NCBI GenBank assembly: GCA_023055425.1
Contig: JALGPY010000001.1
Span: 31,547,001 to 31,611,000, forward strand
Reading direction: 5' to 3'
Length of the DNA stretch: 64,000 nucleotides
Origin: Linanthus parryae
Lineage: Eukaryota > Streptophyta > Magnoliopsida > Ericales > Polemoniaceae
Shown here: one piece after another, positions 32,860 through 45,100 of the stretch
Position numbering within the stretch: the stretch's first letter is position 1
Layout of the letters: each line of letters begins with the position of its first letter
The notes under the pieces: model-generated
Told to the model about the DNA's origin: nothing
The model's input: only the letters and a program-made list of their open reading frames with translations
Databases searched by the model: none
Program-made: the position numbers and the translations under genes

Positions 32860-35800
32860 GTAGATAAGTGACAAACATATTTGTCACCAGTAGATATGGT
32901 TCTCACTTTTACATCTTCCTGGCGACACACATGTTTGTTGCCTGTATCACGACCAAATAAAAAAAAATAATAATGGAGATTTTTACATATAAGCAGACAT
33001 GCATCCAAAATTCAAAAACTACTCATAAACATATATGCACAAATGTGCTCAAATCCAATATCAACCCCCCAAAAGTGGGATTTTTTACATTACAAACAAA
33101 AATAATACTGCACAATAAGTATTTTGCATCTTTAAGCCGAGTGAATGATCGTCCACCAATTCACTCTAATTAAAGAGTCGTACAAAATTAAGTTAATAAA
33201 ACAAGTAGCTAGCGTTTTAAAGTTCAAAAACTATGTCCAGAAAGAGGAATCAAGTGCCCAGAAAACAGCTAGTGTTATATCATCAAGTCTCCAGAATCAC
33301 CGTCCAGTACTTTGGTTCCTTCGATGCCCTGAACGTATCATTACAAGCGACGCTGGACCTGCAAACAATGAAAAAGAAATCATAAGATAGTGGATGTTTT
33401 GTTCCAAACCTTGTATCACAAGCAATCCCCAAATTAGAAGAGCACAATCAGAATAATTTTCATCTATGAAGTGATTACAAAAAGGATCAAATTATATACC
33501 CTTCGCCCGAGAGAAATCACCTACTTTCTTTGCCCGCTCTATTCACATGGACAACCAAATAACCAACCAATATGTCTCCTAGGCAAAACAACAGCTACTG
33601 AATTCAAGAAGCTGCACAGAGAAGTTTTCAAATATCATAATTAGTAATTGATGATTGTGGATGAAGGTGTCTAAGTAATCAGTAGAGTTGTACCCTTAGA
33701 AGCGAGTTATTTTCATCAGTCGATTAAAAGGGTATCCTAACTTGTTATCATAGGTTTTTTAGTGAAAGCATTCTTACGTCTTGGTGAAAACATAACAAAG
33801 GGTGGCGTGTGGATTCGGAATCACCAAGAAACCAACTCTGCTACTAAAAAACACAAAAACCATCCATCCAAGGCAATTTTGATCATACTCAAACTGATGT
33901 TTACAAACTAAGTAAAGAGTAAACCTAAAAATCAACAATTAACAACGGTGTTCTAATCTCAACGACGCATTTACGCAAAATACTCTATGAATTAAAGCAA
34001 ACTAAGAATGAAAGCTTAGAAAACTAAGATGATGGATGAATCAAGAAGAAAGGACACCCGAATTGGAAGACTCGCCAACACAAAAATAAAATAAAGGAGT
34101 TTACCTTCATCTGTCAATGGCAATGGAAACGGTAATAAATTGCTCGACCAGCACGTTTTACGATGAGCAACACCCGATAAACAACAGGAAACAATAAATG
34201 AAAGCTGAATCGAGAAGGGAAGCAAAGGGTCAGGAAACAATAAATGAAATCTAAATTGAGAAGGGAAGCAAAGAATGCCTGTGAGGTTGTAGAGAGAAAG
34301 ATTAACTGGTGAATTTTACATTAGCTCTTCTGTAGCAAATTTTAGAAAATTCCTCACAATTTTTACCCTGTCAGAATTTGAAATGTGGAATTAGATTGTA
34401 AACCTGAGACACTAAAGATTGTTTCAAGCCTAGGGTTATGTCTCAAATCTATATATTCCAAAAGAAAACTGCATAAATTTTTCCACGGAGGGGACACGAA
34501 ATAAAAAACTTGTACAAATAAGATGGGAAAAACCTTAAATACTCGACTCCCATCCATTGACGACCGATTTCTGCAAACTGAAGTAGAGATGTTTATTTTT
34601 TTGACTGCGTAAGGTTCGAGAAAAAGCATCGAAATACCTTTGAGTGGAAACGGGATAGAAGAGACCCCCAACTGTCCAAGCGTGACCGTCGTCGCAAATC
34701 ACATACGTCTCAACCTCTCTGTTAGAGACTAAATCAAACCCAGTGATTCAAATAACAGCGAGACAGAGAGATTGACTATTATCAAACCTTGTCCTGGAGC
34801 TGTTGGTCGAAGATCTCACACCGTGAGAGCGAGCAAGAGTTGAAAGCTTAGGCACAGATCCATGAGAAAGGGTAACTGAGAGGGATATCGGCAGCGATGA
34901 ATGAGGTCGTTTCTACAATCCTTCTTCGGCTTATGAGAGAAAGAGATAGAGAAAGTGAGGGTTTTGAAATTCAAAAGTTCGAACTGTATCAAAGGGACAG
35001 TGGAGGCTTTCGGGTGTGTGTTGAAAGGATGGGTTACATCTGATTAATGTGGACTCAAGTATGCAAATGATCAAGTGGGATAACTTATCCACCAGTTCTA
35101 TTTGTGAAGGAATGTAGATACTTTTGCACTTTGGTTTGTAAAATGGCGTTTGGTAGGGTTTGTATAGATTTGGGGATAGCTTATCCCAAATTCATTCCTA
35201 TTTTGTTATATAGATGCTGTAGCTTTGGATAGTACAGGCATAGCACATCATTATTAACACTCATTAATGTATGGGTAGCTAAGGTAAAAGAAAAATGACC
35301 AAAATCTCTTTAACAGAAAAAATAAGGAGAGCCGGAAAAGGTGGCCTTAGAATCAGAACCAACATTTCATCCTCTAATGGATTACTATAGATAAACCCAA
35401 AGGCCTTTTCCAACGAAATAATTTTCTTGACATAACCTGATGTTATCTGGCCCAACCTACCAAGTCTCTAAGATTACTTGCTCTAGGGCGTAATATAAGG
35501 GGTTTAACCCAGAATCCCTAGTGAAATCCAAACCAACAAATGAATTCGTACAACCCAAATCCGCAAGCTACTCGCAAAGATTTTAAAAAAATGTCAATGA
35601 TGATGCCTTGTAAAAGTAGTCAATCTTTCATGAGTGGTTAAGCCTCCCTTGAGAGTTTTGTCAGCTAAAGTTGGTATCCGACTTGATTTCTCATTTTAAT
35701 CCATAGAACACACAATTCGCTCCTACCAGTGATCACTTTTGACAATCTGAAGAGGCCTCGAGGAACAAGGGCTCTCTCCCCCCACTTCATCACACCAAGG

Positions 35801-36000
35801 GTATGAAATAAGTATCTAAAATGGATTTTCCTTACAAATTATCCACTTTTTAATCTCAAAGTCATACATTCGGGGTTAGGTCCCAAACCGGTAGTTTGAT
35901 ACCCGGATCTCGACAACCCAAATCCACAAAAAAATCACAAAGACTGCATTCAAAAAAAAACTTCAACTTAAAATAATAATGATCTTGAAGGTAACACATC
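32860..36000. other. CACTA-2 left interior, non-coding
   Basis: No gene supported. AT-rich with scattered short frames. The stretch 34680-35000 is purine-rich, and 35060-35240 contains GGATAACTTATCC / GGATAGCTTATCCC-like inverted pieces, possibly a decayed MITE. Confidence 0.4.
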
Positions 36001-36080
36001 TTTAATTAATAAACAAGAACCTGAAAAACAGCATAGTTCAACAATTCTGTGAGATGAAGAAATGGATGCAAGAAGCTTAC

Positions 36081-36580
36081 CTTTGTGCCGCGCAAAGATG
36101 TACGTGGTCGATGAGCAGCAACAACAATTCTGTTTTCACCAACTGTTACAGCTACCTTCCTGAGGGTTCCACCATTTTCACAAGTGGGGCAAAAGATTCT
36201 ACCAATATCTGTGGTTACCTTAAAGCAGGCATGGCATCTCAATATCCACCTGAAGTAAGAGTTTCAAAATGATTAGGATAAATTACAGTTTCCAAAAATC
36301 CAGGAAGTAGGCTGCTGTAAGATGAGAAAATTTAACATGGATTCCTACAAGGGAAAACTATAGATCCATAAAGGGATAAAATGGATACAGTTAAGTCCAG
36401 GGAAGGACTTAAATCATGAAGAAAAGTGGAGTCTAAGATAATCAATAACCAATCACTGTAAGCAATATAAGACATGTAAATATGCATGCAAACCTGTGGA
36501 GCTCACGTATTTGCATTCCTCCAGGCGCCAACAAGCGTAAACCCATCTGCAGAAGTACATTCTGCATTCCCGGAACACTT
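36081..36580 (-). pseudogene. NOB1: Captured NOB1 (20S pre-rRNA endonuclease) gene fragment
   Basis: Two minus-strand exons with intact splice sites. The first (about 36580-36494) encodes QNVLLQMGLRLLAPGGMQIR and continues ELH; the second (36249-36081) encodes WILRCHACFKVTTDIGRIFC and continues with PTC, GGTLRKVAVTVGEN and RPRTSLRGTK. The intron splits an Arg codon, and both exons are in one frame. The Cys pairs (CHAC, CPTC) form the NOB1 zinc ribbon. NOB1 cleaves 20S pre-rRNA at site D in late 40S maturation. The PIN nuclease domain and the C-terminus are missing, so this cannot be a working NOB1. It lies in CACTA-2 with its own host intron retained, so it was captured at DNA level. Confidence 0.88.
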
Positions 36581-36584
36581 CTGT

Positions 36585-36800
36585 AAGCACACACCCGCCA
36601 CCTAAAGCATGATCGAAAAATGGATGCATCAGGAAGTCATAGACGAAAGAATCGAACATACCCAATCGAAGTTCCAAGCCCAAATGTTTCTTCTATTGTC
36701 CTTCTTCCCCTGCAAAATCTGAACAACAGATCCCTATTTAGATTGAAATACCATCAGGAACCCACAGACAAAACAACAATCAAGAAACAATTGAAATCAG
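36585..36800. other. Junction segment between two captured genes
   Basis: This holds the breakpoint between the hydrolase and NOB1 pieces. An acceptor-like TTGTTCAG and a short open stretch on the minus strand near 36660-36720 are not recognised. Confidence 0.4.
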
Positions 36801-36803
36801 TAC

Positions 36804-37300
36804 CACATTAGGTGAAAGATCAAACCCAATTGCATTAGTCCCAACCCCAGACAAAATCAGCATTGGATGGTTCCTTTTCGGCGCCTGCATAACCGAAGAT
36901 GACAACTTCAACACCAATCCCCACATGGGTCATCAACAATCTCCAAATATTTCAAGAAACAATTGAAATCAGTACCACAAAAGATCGAAAAAACGAAAGT
37001 ATTCGGAGACATCTACAAATGTTTCAATCGAATCAAGTGGAAAACATGGAGAAAGAAAGAAAGCAAGACCTCAGGAGGAGGCTTGTATCGCCAGAGGGCG
37101 AGTCTCCAATCAGAACTGTGTACGGAAACGTAATGAATCTCGTCGGTCGTACAAGTCGCCGGCTTATCGGCGGCGACTCTCGCCGACACGGTGAAACCCT
37201 GAGACCTCGCCGGCTGCGGGGGCGGACGAAAGTGGGTGTGTCGGGTCGGGAGTCGAGATCTCTCGCTGTTTGAGGGAATTTCAGGAATCCATCGCCGGTT
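36804..37300 (-). pseudogene. Captured alpha/beta-hydrolase gene fragment (At1g15060/At1g73750 type)
   Basis: Minus-strand exon 1 (about 37300-37070) encodes KPATCTTDEIHYVSVHSSDW followed by RLALWRYKPPPE. Exon 2 (36884-36804) encodes APKRNHPMLILSGVGTNAIG and FDLSPNV. Junctions are GT-AG and in phase. This is the conserved entry to the alpha/beta-hydrolase fold in a plant family of predicted plastid hydrolases. The nucleophile region and the rest are absent. It sits directly upstream, on the same strand, of the captured NOB1 exons, so a read-through transcript would be chimeric. Family naming is from memory of the motif and should be checked by search. Confidence 0.75.
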
Positions 37301-37828
37301 GAGGGAATTTCAAACCAAGAATGAAAGAAGAAGAACGATGATGAAATCAAACCTGAACTGGAATGGGGAGAGGCGTTCGTCCGAGAGCTGCTGTACGGCA
37401 TCGATGGAGAGAAGGAGCGGAGGAAGCTGAGAGGATTAGGGCAGCGATGGGGAGAAGGAGAGAATCGTGGTTTGCGATGGTTGACAATTCTGATGGATGG
37501 ATGGTTATTGTAATCCAACGGTGGATGATAGTTGTAAACAAAATGTCTCTTAAAAACACTAATTTTTTACCTTCAAATATTTTTTGGCAGGAGTTGACAA
37601 TTGGATTTGTCACTATGTAAGTAGTTGTCAAAATTAAATAAATGGTCACAATATATTGACCAAATTTTTGGGTAGAATAAAATAAAAACCAAAAAGTCGA
37701 CAAAAAATATCATATGCATCGACAAACACAAATATTGTCGATTAATCGCGCAACTAGCTACATAAAACCGTCTGTCGACAAAAAAACTGTCAACAAAGGT
37801 CATATTTGTTGTAGTGAACCACTCTTAT

Positions 37829-38030
37829 GACAGAGAAGATATTAAGTACCACGGTGGTAGTACCAAGGATAATTTATTTTAAGAATTGTCTATATACATT
37901 TTCATTTAGTGGTGTATAAAATATGGTAAGATCGATAATCACTAAATCTTAACCATGTTCAATTAACCAATAAAATACACTCGTGGTACCACATCACTAT
38001 ACCACCGTGGTACTGAATATCTTCTCTGAC
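37829..38030. mobile_element. Small TIR element (MITE)
   Basis: GACAGAGAAGATATT...AGTACCACGGTGGTA at the left is mirrored by TACCACCGTGGTACT...AATATCTTCTCTGAC at the right. The TIR is about 35 bp in a 202-bp unit. It sits about 10 bp outside CACTA-2. The superfamily and TSD are not resolved. Confidence 0.8.
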
Positions 38031-38198
38031 ATGTAAGGGGAGGGGATGTTCATGGAGAAATCCCCCATAACCATGTAAAATTTATTCCCGTAGCACCCCC
38101 TCCCCCGTAGGGTTGAAGATGTCGTGAGTAACCGATGTGAAATTTTTAGACATAAATTCCCACATGTATTGCATGTGACTCGTTAATGGATTTTTTGT

Positions 38199-38217
38199 GG
38201 GGGGGGGGGGGGGGGGG
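38199..38217. repeat. Poly-G run
   Basis: About 19 G with one interruption at its end. Similar runs occur at 39186-39199 (C), 41027-41036 (G) and 59387-59401 (G). They are listed as possible quadruplex or sequencing-error spots. Confidence 0.85.
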
Positions 38218-38554
38218 AGGATTTTTCCAAAAGAAAAAAATAAAAAAAAAAAAGAGAAAGAAAGAAGTATGCACTGAGGCATCCTCCTCCGATGAGATGA
38301 CTATAAAGCTGTGGCTTTGAGCCTTCCAAAGCTTACAGAAGAAGAGTTACAAGCCCGGTCTATGATAATCTCATAATTATGAACCTTAGTCACTTGTCCA
38401 TCTCCAAACACATGTAAGTTACAAATTTCAAATTACAAAATATTGCAGGTATATTTAAATTCAATTGTAGATGGGTCGACAAGGAGAGGGAGTCCGAGGA
38501 AAAATTTCCAAAGGGACATTCTTCACGGCCTAGCTTTGTTGCCTAGGCCGGGGG

Positions 38555-39001
38555 CAGGGCCGGCCCAAAAAACTTGGGGGCCTAAGGCTAGTATTAAATT
38601 TGGGGCCCCAAATAAAAAACAAAAATACACGTAAAATAGTTTGATTGAGAAATCGTTTGTAAACTTGTAATAGTTGTGTATAATATATTAGAAATATATT
38701 AGATTCGGTAAGTCTTAACTAATGTTTTTCAATTTTACAATTTTTTGATAAGTAAAAACTGTAAAATATAAAATTTACACACTTGTCATCAACGAGAAGG
38801 AGAATCGAACATGGGTCAAACTTGTGGCAAATGATCTTATTACCACCAGAGCAACATGCAATTCTTTAAAAATTTACATTAAAGTATGTATTTAGCCAAA
38901 CTATAGCAAACTTTCAAAAAAATGACAATTAGAACACGGGGCCTGCCTGCCCGAGGGCCTAAGGCAGCCGCCTTGGCTGCCTAGCTATAGGGCCGGCCCT
39001 G
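38555..39001. mobile_element. hAT-type MITE
   Basis: A 447-bp element with perfect terminal inverted repeats CAGGGCCGGCCC / GGGCCGGCCCTG, flanked by a perfect 8-bp TSD GCCGGGGG (38547-38554 and 39002-39009). Inner blocks GGGGGCCTAAGGC and GCCTAAGGCAGCC near the ends are also partly inverted. No coding capacity. The clean TSD suggests a relatively young insertion. Confidence 0.93.
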
Positions 39002-39283
39002 GCCGGGGGTAACAGTGGATCACCAGAAATTTTGTGAGCTTATGAGAGTGAGCTAAAAGACAATCTTGGCATTCGAGCTGAACAGAAGGAATGACGGAAA
39101 AAACAATGAGGCGGCTCATGGACGGCGGCCGGTGTTTGAGAAGGGATATGTTTTTTTTTTTTTTTTTTGTTAAGTTTCCAACCCGCCCCCCCCCCCCCCA
39201 TTATTAATATATTGTGCAAACGAACCCCATTAATGAGTCACGTGCGATACACGTGGCAATTTCCGTCGTCCAAAAATTTAAGG

Positions 39284-39415
39284 GCGATTACTCATGGGTA
39301 CCTGATTGCATGATTTTTGAAGTTTAGCACCGTGGCCGCTGGATTCCAATCTACAGGTACATGATCCACGAAATTTTCAAATTATGGGTACCTCTTGTGC
39401 GATTTAGCTAAATCA
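39284..39415. mobile_element. Foldback-family terminus (right-type copy)
   Basis: Read in reverse complement, it begins TTTAGCTAAATCGCACAAGA and GGTACCCATAATTTGAAAAT, the same family as 31998-32120 and the arms of 4911-5964. It faces the 31998 copy, 7.4 kb away, with CACTA-2, a MITE and a hAT element in between. Confidence 0.6.
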
Positions 39416-39419
39416 TTAA

Positions 39420-40734
39420 CATAGTTTTACAAATTTATCAGAATTTTCGCATCACTACATACCATTTCTCGTTCTTACTCTTTTACTTTCTAAAATTAAA
39501 CAACTTACATGAAAAATGATAATTTGGTAAATTTATCATGTCTAAACTATATACTTGTTATGAACTCAAGAATAGAGAAGAGAGAGCTAACTTATAGAGG
39601 AATGTGAAGCGTATATTATTCTAAATCAGTATAATCCATATATGGTAATAGATTATGTTATGAACATTATAGCAATCAAATATTTCATTACTCTCCCCTT
39701 GAATATTCACAGGACATGATACCTTGTTAAAACCTTATAAAGCAAAAGTCGTTTGAACAAAGCTCTGACGCAGAAAAAAAGTATATCTTATGAGCTGAGA
39801 TTTGATATAGTCTTTGACTCGCTCATGGTTGGATGTCTCATTTAAACTTTTCTAGAAAAAGCATGCGGGATAAAACCTCATAAGAAAAAAGTATAGCGCA
39901 TTGTAATTTAATCTCTCCTCTTTGCATAATCTTGATGCCACTCTTCATACCTGAAATGTGAACTTATGAGAAATACATAATGAGTAACATAATATGATAT
40001 TACATGATAATTCAAGATAGAAATAAAAACTATCAAATAATAAGTACGACATGTTATATACTCATGATATTCGTCGTGCTAAATAATATGCATATGCACC
40101 TAAAGTACTCGCGAGTGTGTATATTTGATTTGCTTTAACAAAGAAGTATATCTCACGTGCAATAGCCTACATGGATTTTGCGTATAATTCCTATGATCAT
40201 TTTGTGTAACTAGTTACTTTCATATTCGTAGTCTTCAGACTAAACGTAATATCATAGTCACTTTTAGCATGTTTCTCTTCCAATAGTCTCACGCATTCAA
40301 CCATTAGGGTGAAGACATTTGAATATACTGTTCTATACAAACATGGATGCTTCATGTATCTCAAGTACTTCAAAGTACTTCACATATATTATAAATGGAT
40401 TCACAAGTGCACAGCTCGTGTATGTTTACAAGCACGAGGGTTGAATTTATTTGTGGCCAATAGATAGCCAACACGTTTCCACTTATACTTGTTTAAGGAA
40501 ATCGTATAACTTCAATCGCTTTTTAAAGTGAAGATCATTAATGAATCATATACGTAGACCCAAATGTAGGTACCTATTCTTGTATAGGAGTTGTATTCTC
40601 TTTAAGGGAATTTGTTTGATCATTTATTGATAATTTTCTTGTGTTCTAAATTTATGTCGTTTTGGAGCTAACAAGATCATGATCTTTATAGAGGATCGTT
40701 GAAGTTGGATAAGCAACATTTACATGCTTCATAA
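39420..40734. other. AT-rich spacer with possible LTR debris
   Basis: No gene. 39690-39940 contains CTCCCCTTGAATATTCACAG and ACCTTGTTAAAACC, words seen in decayed Copia termini. I cannot define element ends. Confidence 0.35.
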
Positions 40735-42135
40735 TGTTGGGTTTTGTAACGGATTACGCAGCGGAATAAAACAAACAAAGATCCGCACAAGACCCTCCAA
40801 GGATCACAGGACTAGACAACATAACGATAGTAAAGATTTTAGTATCAAATGCCTTGTTTGTCTCCTTGGATGACTTCAAACATGAAATAGTGTTCACATC
40901 TTTACGGATAGTCCACTCCTTGGATTGTCTCCGGATCCTTCACACCTTTTTGCTAGCTAGGGATGAAGGAGGAAGAATAGGGGCGGCACGCCTCTCTTGA
41001 GGCCGACGTTTAGAGGGGTGGAAGGGGGGGGGGGGTTGGGGGACGACCCTCCTTGTCTTGTGTCTCTCCTTGCTTTGTTCTCTCCTTATGTTATAACAAT
41101 TATGACACTCTTGAGAAAATAAGCTAGGAGTGTTCATATATATAGTCTAACAACTCCTTGTTAACTACGTATTAGCCCCTCTCTTAATCAGTTCATTACA
41201 TGGATTAGTCCACATTGAAAATTAGTCCAACTAAGTTTGCATGTGGTTGCGTATTGATCCTTCTATTTAATTAATCATATTAATTAATTCTCAAGTCCAG
41301 TTTAATCCATAGGGAGTGTGACCCCATAGGTTTCTACTTAGTTGGTAGTAACGATTACTAACATGGAGCGGTGTCTAGCAACACATCCATGCCACCCAAC
41401 TAATAGAAATAGTCAGTAATCCGACAAATCTTGTGCAAGTATTGTCTCATCCCTTTTTCTCTATATCGAGATTGGACACGAGACATACAAGTCACACTCG
41501 TATATCCAATCCATAGTTTCTCGATCCTGGGAATAGTCTTATCCATGCAGATAACATTAATATCCCATATTGATCTATCTGAGTGTGGCAAGACATTCTT
41601 TAACCACCATCCCTCGAGTGGCAAAATATATTTGCTCCCGTTATGTGGGAAGGACAAATTTTATCTAAATCACTACCATCTCTAATATTGCTTCATATAG
41701 TGTCCAATAAGCGCCTTTATTACTACCCAGTTACGGTGTAGCGTTTGACGATACCAAAAACAACAATCCACAACTAGAAAATCTAGAGACTTCAAGTCTA
41801 AGGATGACAATATCGTTGTCACTACGAGAAGCACTTGTGACTTTACATAACTTGTATGTAGCCTTCTCGTTGTGGGTTAATCCAGTATGCAATTACTCCT
41901 AATACATACCCATGTGTTGGATCGTGATATCTCCATATCAATCCAACCCCATACTAGTCTATAGTTGATCGTCCTATTAATCAATATAATTGACTAGGGA
42001 TATTTAAGATAAACAACACATTTTCAATCTAAGAACTTCATTATATTAAGTATCTCCATAAAAATACATTGAATATTCTAGCCAAAAGTAATGTTCATAC
42101 TAAATAAGATTGCCTGTAGGTCATCTATTCCAACA
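40735..42135 (-). mobile_element. Copia 3' LTR (minus strand)
   Basis: TGTTGGGTTTTGTAACGG at the left and CTATTCCAACA at the right give TG...CA limits and 1,401 bp. Directly right of it the minus strand reads CAAGTGGGAGAC, the polypurine tract of the element whose pol follows. The outer flank is CATAA (40730-40734). The matching 5' LTR was not found on the right side, so no TSD pair is available. A G-run occurs at 41027-41036. Confidence 0.8.
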
Positions 42136-42149
42136 GTCTCCCACTTGCA

Positions 42150-45100
42150 CTAGAGCCGATCTGGTGCATCTCGTATGTCAATAGATCTAGTGTGTCCTTC
42201 ATGCTTGCGCTGAACAAGCGACTTCGTGAGAGGATCAGACAGATTCTCATATGTAGGAATCTTGCATATCTTCACATCTCCTCTATCGATGATATCTCGA
42301 ATAAGATGGAACTTCCTGAGCACGTGTTTGGATTTCTGGTGTGACATGGGTTCCTTAGATTGTACGATCGCTCCAGTGTTGCCACAATACAACTTTATTA
42401 GATCCACAATACTAGGAACCACACCAAGCTCAGTAATGAACTTCCTAATCCAAACAACTTCCTTTGTTGCGCCTCCGCAGCAATGTACTCAGCCTCAGTT
42501 GTAGAATCAGCAACCTACTCTTGCTTTGGAACTCTTCCAGCTCACAGCTCCTCCATTCAGGCAATACATAAATCCCGACTGCGATCTGAAATCATCTTTG
42601 TCGGTTTGGAAGCTTGCATCCGTGTAACCCCTTACACGTATATCTTCCTCTCCTTCATAGATCAAGAACACATCCTTAGTTCTTCACAAGTACTTGAGGA
42701 TGTTTTTAACCGCTATCCAGTGACTCTCACCCGGATTAGACTGATATCTGTTTGTCATACTCAGCGCGTATGACACATCTAGTCTAGTACACAACATGGC
42801 GTACGCGATGGACCCTATAGCCGAAGCATAGGGAACCCAACTCATGCGGTCCTTCTCAATCTCATTAGAAGGACACTCATTCTTCGCAAGAGCGATTCCA
42901 TGCAACATGGGCAAGAATCCCTTCTTGGAATCTTGCATGTTAAACCGATTCAACACCTTATCTATATATGTACTTTGACTTAGGCCTAGCAGCTTCCTTG
43001 ATCTATCTCTATAGATCATGGTACCACGTAAGTAAGCTGCATCCCTTAGTCCTTCATTGAGAAACATTTTCCAAGTCAATCCTTCACATATTCCAGCATG
43101 GTAATGTCGTTTCCAATGAGCAGTATGTCATCCACATACAAGACCATAAATACAAAAGAGCTCTCACTAACCTTCATGTATACACAAGACTCATCTTCGT
43201 TCTTTATGAAGTCAAACTCTTTGACCGCTTCATCAAAACGTCGATTCTAACTCCTAGAAGTTTGCTTCAATCCATAAATGGATCTCTGCAAATTATAGAC
43301 TTTTCTTGCATGCTCTCGATCCACAAAACCGTCATGTTGTGTCACGTACACATCCTCGAGGAGGTTTCCATACAGGAACGCTGTTTTGACATCCATCTGC
43401 CGAATCTCGTAGTCGTAATAATCTACAATTGCAAGTAGGATTCAAATGTATTTGGTCATCGCGACTGGTGAAAAGGTTTCATCATAGTCTATACCATGAA
43501 TCTGTCTGAATCCTTTTGCCACCAATCGGCCCTTATAGGTAATCACATTACCATCCATGTCAGTTTTATTTTTGAAGACCCATTTGCATCCTATGGGTCG
43601 CGCCCCTTGGGGTGGTTCCACCAAAGCCCATACTTTGTTGGTATACATGGATTCCATGGCTTTAAGTCACTTCTGAGAGTCTGTCCCTTTCATGGCCTCT
43701 CCATAGGTGTTACGCTCATCATTTGTGAGCAACGTGTTACCAGGCTCTGTCACGAGAACTCCATACCTCTCTGGCTCCTAGCGCACTCTACTCGACCTAT
43801 GAAGCTCTTGTGTTACTTGAACAGGTTCATCCACAACATCTTGTGGTTCCTGTTTATGTTCCATAGTAGGATCAGCAGTTTGTGATTTTTGAAATACTTC
43901 AAGTTCTACAGTCCTCCCACTTGCTTCTTTAGAGATAAACTATCTTTATAGAAACACGCCGGACCGGGAAACAAACACTTTGTTCTCGGTTGGATTATAG
44001 AAATAATATCACCTAGTTTCCTTAGGGTATCCTATAAACTTATAATTATCCGACTTAGGCCTGAGCTTGTCTGTTTGTAAACGTTTTACATAGACATCGC
44101 AGCCCTAAATCCTCATGAAGGACACTGTGGGACGCCTCCCACTCCACATCTCATGTGGAGTCTTCATGACCGATTTAGATGGAACACATTTAATGGTGAA
44201 AGCTGCACACAATAGAGCGTAGGCCCAAAATGATAATGGAAGATCAGTTTGACACATCATAGATCGAACCATGTCCAACACTGTTCGATTCCTCCTCTCA
44301 GACATGCTGTTCCATTATGTTGTTCCGGGTGGAGTGAGTTGGGACAAGATCTCACACTCTCTAAGATAGTCGTCAAACTCTTGGCTTAAGTATTCTCCCC
44401 AACGATCTGATCGTAGAGCCTTGATACTCTTGCCAAGTTGCTTCTCTACTTCATTCTTGAATTCTTTGAACTTTTCAAAGAATTCGGATTTGTCCTTCAT
44501 AAGGTATACAAATCAATATCTACTGAAATCATCTGTAAATGTAATGAAATAGACGTAACCACCCCTGGTAGGCATGGAAAATGGCCCACATACATCAGTA
44601 TGCACGAGCGCCAATTTCTCAATAGTCCTCTCACCTTTCTTATTGAAAGGGGACTTTGTAGTTTTTCCTAATAAACAAGCTTCACATGTCTCATATGATT
44701 CAAAATCAAATGAGTCAAGAAATCCATCCTTATGGAGTCTAGATACACGTTTCTTGTTTATATGGCCTAGACGATAGTTCCATAGATAAGCTGAATTTAA
44801 ATCATTCATTTTAATACTCTTGGTATTTATGTTATAGACGGGATTGCTTAGATCAAGGATATACAATCCATTAAATAATTGCGCACTACAATAGTGAATA
44901 CTATCAAATTGGAGAAACAATTGTCCTTTATTGAAATAGCAAAACCTTCCTTGTCCAAATAAGAAATTGAAATAATGTTTCTGCTCATAGCAGACACAAA
45001 ATAACAATTATTTAATTCGAAAACTATTCCTGAAGGCAAAGACAGCTCGTACACGCTCACGGCCAATGCAGCAACATTTGCTCCATTCCTAACGTGCAGA

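Larger units (their letters stand above)
32593..37816 (-). mobile_element. CACTA-2: gene-capturing (Pack-type) CACTA element
   Basis: The left end CACTACAACAAATTCTGCC and right end, in reverse complement CACTACAACAAATATGACC, are flanked by the 3-bp TSD AAC (32590-32592 and 37817-37819). Subterminal units of TTGTCGAC / GTCGACAA type occur at both ends (for example 32625-32850 and 37700-37795). No TNP2 or Transposase_24 sequence is present, so it is non-autonomous. Instead the right part carries exons of two host genes on the minus strand (36081-36580 and 36804-37300). The left half (32860-36000) has no recognisable gene. Strand is given as that of the captured exons. Confidence 0.9.

Noticed and set aside
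36453..36683. 76-codon minus-strand frame
   Set aside because: It is out of frame with the NOB1 exon that uses the same bases and the proper splice sites.
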